Numbered from the stretch's first letter, positions 8,149 through 14,705 are shown. The stretch is 14,804 nucleotides of DNA from an uncultured Kiritimatiellota bacterium (GCA_934643865.1 CAKUCX010000077.1:1-14804); one strand, 5' to 3'. The notes: a model not told the origin generated them from the letters alone. Numbers and translations: made by a program.

Positions 8149-8170
8149 AGCCGCGAAGCGGCGACTTAAT
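8145..8170 (-). terminator. Hairpin just downstream of gspK, possible terminator
   Basis: Seven bases after the gspK stop, the minus strand reads TTAAGTC-GCCGC-TTC-GCGGC-TTTAAG. A perfect 5-bp GC stem (8150-8154 with 8158-8162) closes a 3-nt loop, and the outer TTAA blocks can also pair. Only three T residues follow, so intrinsic termination would be weak. The motif is the same hairpin unit found five times upstream of gspF, which suggests it is a repeat first and a terminator second. Confidence 0.45.
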
Positions 8171-8176
8171 CCTCCC

Positions 8177-9436
8177 CTATGGGTCTTCCTGCCATTCGAG
8201 GTAGACAGGGCGAGATTCCTTGATCGTCATCTTCGCCTTGACGACGTGCTTCATGCCCATCGACGCGGCCGTGATCGTCATGCGGTAGAGGGCGCCCTCG
8301 CCGGCGCCGCCCTGGTAGGCGAGATACTCCTGCGCCGCCGGGCGGATGTAGCTCTGGCAGATCTCGTTGAGCTTCGACCAGTCCTTGATGAGCGTACCGT
8401 TCTCCTCGTCGTCCAGATTGACCTCGCGCCCGTCCATGTCCACGCCGTTGCGCCATTCGAGAATCGCGTTGACGACGTCGAGCATCGTCTCGTCTTCGAG
8501 GTCCTCGGGCGTGTCCGGCGAGCGAATGCCGGGAATCTGCAGGAGGACGTCGCGCGCGGCGAGGTTGACGTTGATCTTCGCGCCGCCGAAGGTCGTGAGA
8601 ACCTTGTCGAGCGTGTTCGTGATCCAGAGGTTGTCCTCGTCCTTGCGCCCGTCCGCGTAGTACCACCCGCCCGTCAGGACGGCGGGATGGAGGCGGAAGG
8701 CGCCCACCCAGGCAAGTTCCTTGAGTTCCTTGATGGGGCCGTTGCGGGGCTTGTACTTCTCCTCGTCGTTCTGGTCGGCGAGGTCCTCGTAGTATTCGCT
8801 CTCGCTGCCGTCGCGCGCGCCGTCGCCGTAGTCGCCCTTCTTCACGTCGTCGCTGTCGTACCAGTCGAGCCAGCTGTTGAGGAAGTATTCCTGGTCGTCC
8901 TCGGGCACGCCGACCCAGTAGAGGATGTTCTCCCAGAGCTCGGCGAAGTGGGGGTCGCCCTCGGGCTGGAGGTTGTTGATGTTGAACTTGGGCCCGCCGC
9001 CGTCGCCGCCGCCCACGCTCTCGATGACGACCGTCACGGTGCCGCGCCCGGCGAGCGCGTCGGCGGCGTCGGCGGCGTCGCGGGCGCGGAAATCGTCCGG
9101 CAGCTTCTCGTCGACGACGACTGGGCCGATCGTCACGGTCGCGCCACTCTGCTTGAGCTGGCGCTTCTCCAGGATCCAGCGGTCTTCCGTGAGAAGCTCG
9201 TCCAGTTTCTCGTCCTCCGACCAGGCGGGCGCGTCCTGGTGGTTCGCGACGATCATCTCGCCCAGCACCCGGCCCGCGTCGACCAGAGTCTCCAGCTGCG
9301 CGCGCTCGCGCACGTACACGTTCACCGACGCCTGCAGCTTCGCCTCCACGGCGAAGCTCATCACGATGACCGAGAGGACGGCGATCGTCCAGATGACCAT
9401 CACGAGGGCGGAGCCTCTGGAACGCGCGTCGGTCAC
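8177..9436 (-). CDS. gspK: Type II secretion minor pseudopilin GspK-like (419 aa)
   Basis: Minor pseudopilin expected at the tip of the pseudopilus with the I and J proteins. The start is GTG at 9436, overlapping the gspJ stop as GTGA; an in-frame start at 9958 would lie inside gspJ and is rejected. The N-terminus has the class III prepilin form: short basic leader VTDARSRG, cleavage after Gly8, then SALVMVIWTIAVLS as the hydrophobic helix. Position 5 of the mature protein is Met or Val rather than Glu, which is usual for GspK. Further in are the GspK hallmarks 'FNINNLQ' (near 150) and 'INVNLAARDVLLQIPGI' (near 290), the latter in the SAM-like/helix-hairpin region. Two acidic stretches (DSDDVKKGDYGDG; DDEENG) may bind calcium. 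Last gene of the operon. Length is a little above the common 320-400 aa. Confidence 0.88.
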   Translation of the reverse strand: MTDARSRGSALVMVIWTIAVLSVIVMSFAVEAKLQASVNVYVRERAQLETLVDAGRVLGEMIVANHQDAPAWSEDEKLDELLTEDRWILEKRQLKQSGATVTIGPVVVDEKLPDDFRARDAADAADALAGRGTVTVVIESVGGGDGGGPKFNINNLQPEGDPHFAELWENILYWVGVPEDDQEYFLNSWLDWYDSDDVKKGDYGDGARDGSESEYYEDLADQNDEEKYKPRNGPIKELKELAWVGAFRLHPAVLTGGWYYADGRKDEDNLWITNTLDKVLTTFGGAKINVNLAARDVLLQIPGIRSPDTPEDLEDETMLDVVNAILEWRNGVDMDGREVNLDDEENGTLIKDWSKLNEICQSYIRPAAQEYLAYQGGAGEGALYRMTITAASMGMKHVVKAKMTIKESRPVYLEWQEDP

Positions 9437-10179
9437 TTCTTCTTCGCCTCCGTCTTCGACCCTTCGAGCGCGAACGGCTTCTGCGAGAGGCGCCAGAGGG
9501 GGATCTCCACGACGCGCAGGACCGGCAGCGGCTCCTCGCCCTTCTCGGCGGGCTTCATGCGGAACGTGATCTTCACGCGGTAGGGGATCGCATTCGAGGT
9601 CGCCCACTCTTCGGCCCACTTCGGCTTCCCGTCCGACTCCACCTCCGAGGCGTCCTTCTGCACCTGGCAGTCGAAGCCGACGACGTCCTCCACGAGCAGC
9701 ATCTCCTCGCCGTAGTCGTCCTCGTTGAAGCGCGTGCGGTCGTCCTCCACGAAGAGGTCGGGGTTCCACACGCGGATCTTCAGCCCGCCCGGCTCGTCCT
9801 TCCCGCGCGCCTCCTCCACCCACATCCGCACGCGGTGCGTCGTCTCGGAGAAGGCCGACGTGCTGCCGATCATGGAGGTGCCGATCTTCGTCCACTCGAT
9901 CCAGTCGCTGCTGGAGGGGTCCGTGCCGTCGCCCTTGTCCTCCATCATGAAGCCCCACTCGTCCTTCTGGTTGCCGTCGGCGGGGTAGTAGGCGCTGCGC
10001 AGGCCCGCGACGACCTGGTTGAGCGCGTAGTCGGCCGTCTGCATGCGGTCGGCGAGCTTGGTGGCGCGGTGCCAGCCGTTGATGACGGCGGTGAAGGCGA
10101 CGCCCCCGACGATCGTCATCATCGCGAGGATGAGGATCGCCGCCAGCAGCTCGACCAGCGTGAAGCCCGCGCGCCTCAT
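9433..10179 (-). CDS. gspJ: Type II secretion minor pseudopilin GspJ-like (248 aa)
   Basis: The N-terminus MRRAG/FTLVELLAAILILAMM is a textbook prepilin signal: cleavage after Gly5, mature Phe1, and Glu5 needed for assembly and methylation. The roughly 225-residue globular part has GspJ-like features: 'INGWHRATKLADRMQTADYALNQVVAGLRSA' following the helix, then beta strands ending in 'YRVKITFRM' and 'VLRVVEIPLWRL'. The Lys-rich tail ends EAKKK. Size fits GspJ (about 200-250 aa), longer than GspI. The ATG overlaps the gspI stop (ATGA) and the stop overlaps the gspK GTG, indicating coupled translation. Role: joins GspI and GspK to form the tip complex that primes pseudopilus growth in the inner membrane. 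The split between J and a generic prepilin-like protein rests on order and size. Confidence 0.85.
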   Translation of the reverse strand: MRRAGFTLVELLAAILILAMMTIVGGVAFTAVINGWHRATKLADRMQTADYALNQVVAGLRSAYYPADGNQKDEWGFMMEDKGDGTDPSSSDWIEWTKIGTSMIGSTSAFSETTHRVRMWVEEARGKDEPGGLKIRVWNPDLFVEDDRTRFNEDDYGEEMLLVEDVVGFDCQVQKDASEVESDGKPKWAEEWATSNAIPYRVKITFRMKPAEKGEEPLPVLRVVEIPLWRLSQKPFALEGSKTEAKKK

Positions 10180-10676
10180 TTCGCCTTACCCTCCGCGTTC
10201 GAGCCCTTGCCGCCGGCCGTCCCCTTCCACCAGAGCTTCACGACGGAGAGGCTCTCCTTCTTGCCGCCGAAGTGGTCGCCGCCCCACTTGACTGTCGTGC
10301 GCAGCGTGTAGAGGCCGCCGTTGCGCTCCAGTTCCTCGTCGTCAATGTCGTCGACGGCCCGCTCGGCCGTGTAGCCAGCAAAGTCCTCCCGGTCCGTGCG
10401 CGAAAGCTCGATCTCCAGGTCGTCCGCCAGGCTCTCGGCGCGTTCCTCGGGGATGTTGAGGAGGTCGTCGTCGAGCGGGTCGCCCGTCACCTGGTCGACG
10501 GCGGGGATGGGGTGGACCATCTCGAAGTAGCCGAGGACGCGCTGGGCCGTCTCGAAGCGGGCCGAGGCCGTCATGAGCTTGTAGCTCTGGAGGAAGAGCC
10601 CCAGGACGGCGACGATGCCGAGCGTGAGGATGACGGAGGCGACGAGCACCTCGATGAGCGTGAAGCCCCGCTTCAT
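10176..10676 (-). CDS. gspI: Type II secretion minor pseudopilin GspI-like (166 aa)
   Basis: The prepilin signal MKRG/FTLIEVLVASVILTLGIVAVLGLF is clear, with cleavage after Gly4 and Glu5 in the mature form. The 'EVLVASVILTLGIVAVLG' helix is typical of GspI/PilV-type minor pilins. The globular part is short and very acidic (DPLDDDLLNIPEERAESLADDL; VDDIDDEEL), then strands 'LYTLRTTVKW' and 'LSVVKLWWKG'. Length is slightly above the usual 120-130 aa for GspI. Start and stop overlap gspH and gspJ by 4 nt each. Expected to nucleate the J-I-K tip. Assignment relies on N-terminal type, order and size; the globular domain is diverged. Confidence 0.82.
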   Translation of the reverse strand: MKRGFTLIEVLVASVILTLGIVAVLGLFLQSYKLMTASARFETAQRVLGYFEMVHPIPAVDQVTGDPLDDDLLNIPEERAESLADDLEIELSRTDREDFAGYTAERAVDDIDDEELERNGGLYTLRTTVKWGGDHFGGKKESLSVVKLWWKGTAGGKGSNAEGKAK

Positions 10677-11434
10677 CGCCGCGCCTCCTCGTCTTCCACG
10701 ACGCGGCCGAAGCGGCCGACCTCCAGGGTCACGCCCCGGTCCTCGTCCGTGCCGTCCTTCCAGATCTTCACGCGGTAGGGGGCGCAGCGGCCGTTCGGCT
10801 CGTAGACGACGGAGAAGGCCTCCGCGCGCGCGGGCTCGGCGGCGTCCGCCTCCCCGTCCGCCTCCCCGTCCGCCTCCGCGCGCCGCGCGCGGGCCTGCTG
10901 CTCGCGGTTCCGGCGCAGGAGCAGGTCGGCCGTGCTGAAGACGGAGATGCGCGAGCGCCGCTTCTCCAGCTCCTCCTTCAGCTGCGCGCGGATGTGAATG
11001 CCCTCGAAGTCGCGCGGCTCGGGCGCAAGGGGGTCGTCCGCCAGCTCCGCCGGCGCGTCGCCGGGCCCGTCCCCCTCGACGGGGACGCCCGAGAGCGTCA
11101 ACGTCCGCCCGCCCGCCGCGCCCGCCACGCCGAAGCCGGCGCCGCCCGAGGCGCCGGCCCCCTCGGCCTCCGCGTCCTTCCCGTAGCTCGCCGAGAGGCG
11201 GCTCTTCGCGAAGACGCCGTCCTCGGCGACCTCCTCGATGGTCAGGACGACGGGCCGCTGCTTGAGAAGCGCGATCGCCCGCGCGTGCCCGGCGTACTGC
11301 TGCACGGCGCGCGCGGCGTCGGCCATCTGGGCCGACTTGACGCCCGCGCCCAGGCTGACGGCGGCCGTCCCCACGAGGATGCCGACGATCACGAGCGCGA
11401 CGAGGATCTCGATGAGCGTGAAGCCGTTCTTCAC
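10673..11434 (-). CDS. gspH: GspH-like minor pseudopilin with acidic insert (253 aa)
   Basis: The start codon is GTG at 11434 (GTGAAGAAC), 26 nt after the gspG stop, with GGAGG about 10 nt upstream. The prepilin signal is MKNG/FTLIEILVALVIVGILVGTAAVSL: cleavage after Gly4, Glu5 present. The downstream helix 'DAARAVQQYAGHARAIALLKQRPVVLTI' matches the GspH/FimT pattern (a helix followed by a strand after 'A...RQ.V'). At 253 aa it is well above the usual 150-190. The extra length comes from two low-complexity parts: a Gly/Ala-rich segment (residues about 88-110, GAGASGGAGFGVAGAAGG) and an acidic repeat EADGEADGEAD (near residue 190). The C-terminal 'APYRVKIWKDG...GVTLEVGRFGRV' is the expected final beta sheet. 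The stop overlaps the gspI start. H is favoured by order. Confidence 0.8.
   Translation of the reverse strand: MKNGFTLIEILVALVIVGILVGTAAVSLGAGVKSAQMADAARAVQQYAGHARAIALLKQRPVVLTIEEVAEDGVFAKSRLSASYGKDAEAEGAGASGGAGFGVAGAAGGRTLTLSGVPVEGDGPGDAPAELADDPLAPEPRDFEGIHIRAQLKEELEKRRSRISVFSTADLLLRRNREQQARARRAEADGEADGEADAAEPARAEAFSVVYEPNGRCAPYRVKIWKDGTDEDRGVTLEVGRFGRVVEDEEARR
10844..10877. repeat. In-frame 12-bp tandem repeat inside gspH
   Basis: The unit GTCCGCCTCCCC occurs 2.8 times head to tail. On the coding strand each unit encodes the four residues E-A-D-G, giving the acidic EADG repeats in the GspH-like protein. Being a multiple of three, copy-number change by slippage would keep the frame. Confidence 0.8.
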
Positions 11435-11460
11435 GGCGGCCGGCCCTCCAGCTTCAGGCG

Positions 11461-11886
11461 CTAGCGCCTGTCCTCGAAGGCGGAGAGGTCGTCGTCGCCG
11501 CCCGGCTCGCCGTCCGGGCCGTTCGAGTAGATGTTGAAGCGCCCGCCCTTGCCCTTCTTCTCGTAGCGGAGCGGCTCGCCCCAGGGGTCCGTGAGCGCGT
11601 CGGCGCCGCCCTCGATGTAGGGCTCCTCGCCGCCCGTCAGGGCCTCGACCCAGGCGTCCTGCGTCTCGGGGACCTTGCCCCGGTGTTCGTTCTGGTACTG
11701 GATCGTCGCGTTCTTCGCCGTGTCGATGAGCTGGCGCGCCGCGTTGATGCGGGCGTTCTTCAGGTACTTGTTGATGTTCGGCACCGCGACGGCGGCCATG
11801 ATGCCGACGATCGAGATGGCGATGATGATTTCGATGAGCGTGAAGCCCGCCTTCGCGGCCTTCTCGGCGATGTCCTCGTGTCTCAT
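11461..11886 (-). CDS. gspG: Major pseudopilin GspG (141 aa)
   Basis: Main subunit of the type II secretion pseudopilus. The leader MRHEDIAEKAAKAG is longer and more charged than those of the other pseudopilins and is cleaved after Gly14; the mature protein starts FTLIEIIIAISIVGIMAAVAVPN with Glu5 (Glu19 of the precursor) in place. 'RINAARQLIDTAKNATIQYQNEHRGKVPETQ' is the GspG alpha-helix. 'DPWGEPLRYE' (residues about 99-108) is the family signature, and the C-terminal 'YSNGPDGEPGGDDDLS' loop matches the Ca2+-binding site conserved in GspG. Length fits the family. A strong AAGGAG lies 6 nt before the ATG, suited to high expression of the major subunit. It begins 45 nt after the gspF stop; I see no terminator in the gap. 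Confidence 0.95.
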   Translation of the reverse strand: MRHEDIAEKAAKAGFTLIEIIIAISIVGIMAAVAVPNINKYLKNARINAARQLIDTAKNATIQYQNEHRGKVPETQDAWVEALTGGEEPYIEGGADALTDPWGEPLRYEKKGKGGRFNIYSNGPDGEPGGDDDLSAFEDRR

Positions 11887-11931
11887 GTCTTGCTCCTTGT
11901 CACTGTTGTGGTTTCATTGGGGGCGGCCGCC

Positions 11932-13188
11932 CTAGTGGGCGCTGATCTGGCTCGTCATGCCGAAGACGGCGGAGACGATCGCGTAGGCGATGAAGCCGAC
12001 GCCGACGGAGATGAGACCGATCATGAGCGGGCCGAGCGCGTTCGTGAAACGGGCAATGTTCCGGTCCATGTCCTTCTGGTAGCGGAGGCCGATGTGGCCG
12101 AGCGAACTCGTGAGGTTGCCCGCCTGCTCGCCGACCGCGAGCATGTCCGTCATCATGCGGGGGAACGCGCCGGAGGCCGCGAGCGGACCCGAGATCGACG
12201 TGCCGTCCGTCACGCGCCTGCGCGCCGTCGCGAGCGCCTGGCCGATGACGGCGTTCTCGCACGTGTCCTCGGCGATCTTCAGCGCCTGCAGCACGTTCAC
12301 GCCGTTCGCGAGCAGCGTCTGGAGCGTGTAGGCGAGCGACGAGTAGGCCCCTGCCGCGACGATGCCGCTCACGAGCGGCGCGCGCAGCTTCCAGCCGTCC
12401 ACCTTCGTCCGTCCGGAGGGCGTCTTCTTCCAGCGGGCGAAGAGGACTGCCGCCACCGCCGCCGTCAACGCAAGCAGCCAGCCGTACTGCACCATGAAGG
12501 TACTCATGTCCATGAGGAACTTCGTCGCGGGCGGCAGCGTGCCGTGCATGCCGTCGAAGACCTTCTTGAAGCGCGGGATGATGAACGTCATCGCCACGAT
12601 GACCGCGCCGATGCCGAAGACGAGCACGAAGAGCGGGTAGGTCATCGCGCCCTTGATCTTGCCCATCATCGCGTCGTTCCGCTCGTAGTGGTCCACGAGG
12701 CGGCGCAGCACGTCCACCATCGCGCCCGAGGCCTCACCCGCGCGGATCATGTTCGCGTAGAGGGGGCGGAAGGACGTGCGGTGGTGCGCAAGGGCGTCCG
12801 AGAAGGACTCGCCGTTCACGATGCGCTGGCAGAGGTCCTGGCTGACCGTGCGCTGCGCGCTCCCCTCCTCGCCCTGGTTCGCGAGACAGCCGAGGGCCTG
12901 GCCGAGCGTCATGCCGGCCTCCAGCAGGTCGGCGAGCTCGCTCGTGAAGAGCAGCACCTCGGCGTCCGTCATCGCGTCCGCCTTGCCGCCGATCTTCATG
13001 TTCCAGATGCTGCCGCCCTTCGCGGCCTTCTTGGCGGCCGCCGCGCCGCCGTGCGCCTCGGAGACGGACAGCGGCGTGTGGCCAAGCCGGCGCACGGCGG
13101 CCAGGGCGCCGCGGCGGTCCGGCGCCTGGACCGTTCCGTCCACGCGCCGTCCGTCCTTCGTCATCGCCCTGTAGCTGAACGCCGCCAT
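11932..13188 (-). CDS. gspF: Type II secretion inner-membrane platform protein GspF (418 aa)
   Basis: Polytopic platform that couples the secretion ATPase to pseudopilus assembly. After an N-terminal cytoplasmic segment ('FSYRAMTKDGRRVDGTV', the usual GspF/PilC beginning), two T2SSF four-helix domains are present. Domain 1 spans residues about 76-200 ('FTSELADLLEAGMTLGQAL', 'MIRAGEASGAMVDVLRRL'). Domain 2 spans about 280-400 ('YTLQTLLANGVNVLQAL', 'MLAVGEQAGNLTSSL'). Transmembrane helices lie near 184-204, 236-251 and 385-410. Length is typical (about 400). First gene of the gsp cluster in this window; no gspE lies upstream. The ATG is only 12 bases from a repeat block and has no Shine-Dalgarno: the preceding bases are AACTCAATTCTT. 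Translation may therefore start weakly or from a short leader. PilC of a type IV pilus is the alternative, but the G-H-I-J-K order favours GspF. Confidence 0.93.
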   Translation of the reverse strand: MAAFSYRAMTKDGRRVDGTVQAPDRRGALAAVRRLGHTPLSVSEAHGGAAAAKKAAKGGSIWNMKIGGKADAMTDAEVLLFTSELADLLEAGMTLGQALGCLANQGEEGSAQRTVSQDLCQRIVNGESFSDALAHHRTSFRPLYANMIRAGEASGAMVDVLRRLVDHYERNDAMMGKIKGAMTYPLFVLVFGIGAVIVAMTFIIPRFKKVFDGMHGTLPPATKFLMDMSTFMVQYGWLLALTAAVAAVLFARWKKTPSGRTKVDGWKLRAPLVSGIVAAGAYSSLAYTLQTLLANGVNVLQALKIAEDTCENAVIGQALATARRRVTDGTSISGPLAASGAFPRMMTDMLAVGEQAGNLTSSLGHIGLRYQKDMDRNIARFTNALGPLMIGLISVGVGFIAYAIVSAVFGMTSQISAH

Positions 13189-13200
13189 AAGAATTGAGTT

Positions 13201-13325
13201 ATTAAGTCGCTTCGCTTTAAGTTTGGATTAAGTCGCTTCGCTTTAAGTTTGGGTTAAGTCGCTTCGCTTTAAGTTTGGATTAAGTCGCTTCGCTTTAAGT
13301 TTGGATTAAGTCGCTTCGCTTTAAG
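13201..13325. repeat. Five tandem 26-bp hairpin units upstream of gspF
   Basis: Units begin at 13201, 13227, 13253, 13279 and 13305. The first four are complete and the fifth is cut at 21 bp where the octamer repeat begins. The unit contains TTAAGTCGCTTCGCTTTAAG followed by TTTGG. The only difference seen is one base (A to G) at the start of unit three. Each unit can fold weakly: TTAA with TTAA, plus GC-TTC-GC. There are no unique spacers, which rules out a CRISPR array. The block ends 12 bases from the gspF start codon and would be transcribed as its leader if the promoter lies beyond it. Confidence 0.93.
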
Positions 13326-13341
13326 TGGTTAAGTAGTTAAG
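13321..13341. repeat. Octamer repeats in opposite orientation
   Basis: The plus strand reads TTAAGTGG, TTAAGTAG, TTAAG directly after the last 26-bp unit. This is the reverse complement of the CCACTTAA/CTACTTAA octamers and pairs perfectly over 21 bp with 13386-13406. With the array to its right it could form a hairpin or cruciform across the unique spacer. Confidence 0.85.
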
Positions 13342-13345
13342 TTAC

Positions 13346-13351
13346 TGTCAA
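13346..13351 (-). promoter_or_regulatory. gspF: Possible -35 box for the gspF operon
   Basis: A consensus TTGACA occurs on the minus strand in the only unique sequence between the repeats (13342-13374). The correctly spaced downstream hexamer falls in octamer repeat and is CCACTT, a poor -10; TACTTA occurs closer than normal. Listed because it is the only consensus-like box in the region upstream of gspF. Confidence 0.25.
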
Positions 13352-13374
13352 CGTATCAATTCTACGAACTCAAT

Positions 13375-13482
13375 AAACTTAACCACTTAACTACTTAACC
13401 ACTTAACTACTTAACCACTTAACTACTTAACCACTTAAAAAACTTAACTACTTAACTACTTAACCACTTAACCACTACTTGA
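13375..13482. repeat. Octamer array reaching into the serA stop codon
   Basis: After an AAACTTAA unit (13375-13382), seven units alternate strictly CCACTTAA / CTACTTAA (13383-13438), making a 16-bp higher-order period. A run of A and a second AAACTTAA (13440-13447) interrupt the phase. Then come CTACTTAA, CTACTTAA, CCACTTAA, a 3-base CCA, and CTACTTGA at 13475-13482. The last octamer-like stretch contains the serA stop (CTA is TAG on the coding strand). The array fills the region downstream of serA; no separate terminator hairpin was seen. Confidence 0.9.
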
Positions 13483-14641
13483 TCACCCGCACGCGGATGA
13501 CCGCCGCGCTCTTCTTGAGCGCGTCGACGACTTCCGCAGGCGCGGGGGAGTCGACATCGATGAGCGTGTAGGCGACATCGCCGCGCGACTTGTTCGCGAT
13601 CGCGTCGATGTTGACCTTCGCGTTGCCGAGGATCGACGTGAACGTGCCGATCATGTTCGCCTCGTTCTTGTGGCAGATCGCGAGGCGGCCGGGCTTCCGC
13701 GCCGGGCCGAGCGAGCAGGCCGGGTAGTTGACGGCGTTCGCGATGTTCCCGTTTTCGAGGTAGTCGCGCATCTCCTTCACGGCCATCACCGCGCAGTTGT
13801 CCTCGGCCTCCGCCGTGGAGGCACCCAGGTGCGGAATGACGATGCAGCCCTTCTGCCCGGCCGTCGTCGCGTTCGGGAAGTCGCTCACGTACGTGCGCAC
13901 CTTGCCGGCCTTCAGCGCGGCGAGCATGTCCTTCTCGTTCACGAGCGCGTCGCGCGCCGCGTTGATCACGATCACGCCCGTCTTCATCATGGCGATCGCC
14001 TCGGCGTTGATCATGCCCTTCGTTGACTCCAGGGCCGGCACGTGGACGGTGATGAAGTCGCACGTCTGGTAGATCGCCTCGACGTTCTTGCAGTGGTGGA
14101 CGGCGCGGCTCAGGTTCCACGCGGCGTCGACCGAGAGGTAGGGGTCGTAGCCGTACACCTCCATGCCGAGCGCGGCGGCGGCGTTCGCCACCTTCTGCCC
14201 GATCGCCCCGAGGCCGATGACGCCCAGCTTCTTGCCGAGGATCTCCGTGCCGGAGAACGCCTTCTTCGCCTTCTCGGCCGCTTTGGCGATGTCCGCGTCC
14301 GCCGCGTTGGCCTTCACCCACTCGATGCCGCCGATGACGTCGCGGCTCGCAAGCAGCATCGCCGCGATGACAAGCTCCTTCACGCCGTTCGCGTTCGCGC
14401 CGGGCGTGTTGAAGACGACGATGCCCTTCTTCGCGTAGTCCGCGTGCGGGATGTTGTTGACGCCCGCGCCGGCGCGCGCGACGGCGAGCAGGTTCGCGCC
14501 GGGCGCGAGGTCGGCCATCTTGGCGCTGCGCACGAAGACGGCATCCGCCGCCGCGAAGTCCTCGGTGCGCGTATAGGCGTCCGTCAGGTTGTTCAGCCCA
14601 ACCGCCGCGATGGGGTTGAGGCACATGTAGGTGTAGTTCAT
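13475..14641 (-). CDS. serA: D-3-phosphoglycerate dehydrogenase, short ACT type (388 aa)
   Basis: Cytosolic enzyme oxidising 3-phosphoglycerate to 3-phosphohydroxypyruvate with NAD+, the first step of serine synthesis. Residues 1-100 and about 270-305 form the substrate-binding part ('VARAGAGVNNIP' near 54, 'NTPGANANGVKELV' near 78). Residues about 105-270 form the Rossmann domain with GLGAIG (143-148) and Asp166 after the second strand, which selects NAD. Arg230 ('NAARDAL') and His271 ('IPHLGAST') are two members of the catalytic triad. The usual Glu five residues after the conserved Asp (Asp254 in 'YVSDFPNATT') is Thr259. Residues 319-388 are a C-terminal ACT domain ('AICHKNEANMIGTFTSIL'), commonly a serine sensor. 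There is no intervening ASB domain, so this is the shorter type known from many anaerobes. The ATG at 14641 has no strong ribosome binding site. Separated from gspF by repeats, so probably its own transcription unit. Confidence 0.93.
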   Translation of the reverse strand: MNYTYMCLNPIAAVGLNNLTDAYTRTEDFAAADAVFVRSAKMADLAPGANLLAVARAGAGVNNIPHADYAKKGIVVFNTPGANANGVKELVIAAMLLASRDVIGGIEWVKANAADADIAKAAEKAKKAFSGTEILGKKLGVIGLGAIGQKVANAAAALGMEVYGYDPYLSVDAAWNLSRAVHHCKNVEAIYQTCDFITVHVPALESTKGMINAEAIAMMKTGVIVINAARDALVNEKDMLAALKAGKVRTYVSDFPNATTAGQKGCIVIPHLGASTAEAEDNCAVMAVKEMRDYLENGNIANAVNYPACSLGPARKPGRLAICHKNEANMIGTFTSILGNAKVNIDAIANKSRGDVAYTLIDVDSPAPAEVVDALKKSAAVIRVRVIK

Positions 14642-14705
14642 GGTCGTTGCGTTCTTTCTGTCTAGAGTTTATCGTAGAAAGCCGGACACCGCGTCCGAAA
14701 GTGGC

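Noticed and set aside
11683..13197. Plus-strand reading frame of 504 codons
   Set aside because: Antisense to gspF and gspG, both firmly identified.
13201..13325. CRISPR array
   Set aside because: The 26-bp units are directly tandem with no unique spacers, and no cas gene is present.
13201..13482. Plasmid-type iterons or a replication origin
   Set aside because: Direct repeats in AT-rich DNA fit superficially, but there is no replication initiator gene or DnaA-box cluster seen, and neighbours are ordinary chromosomal genes.
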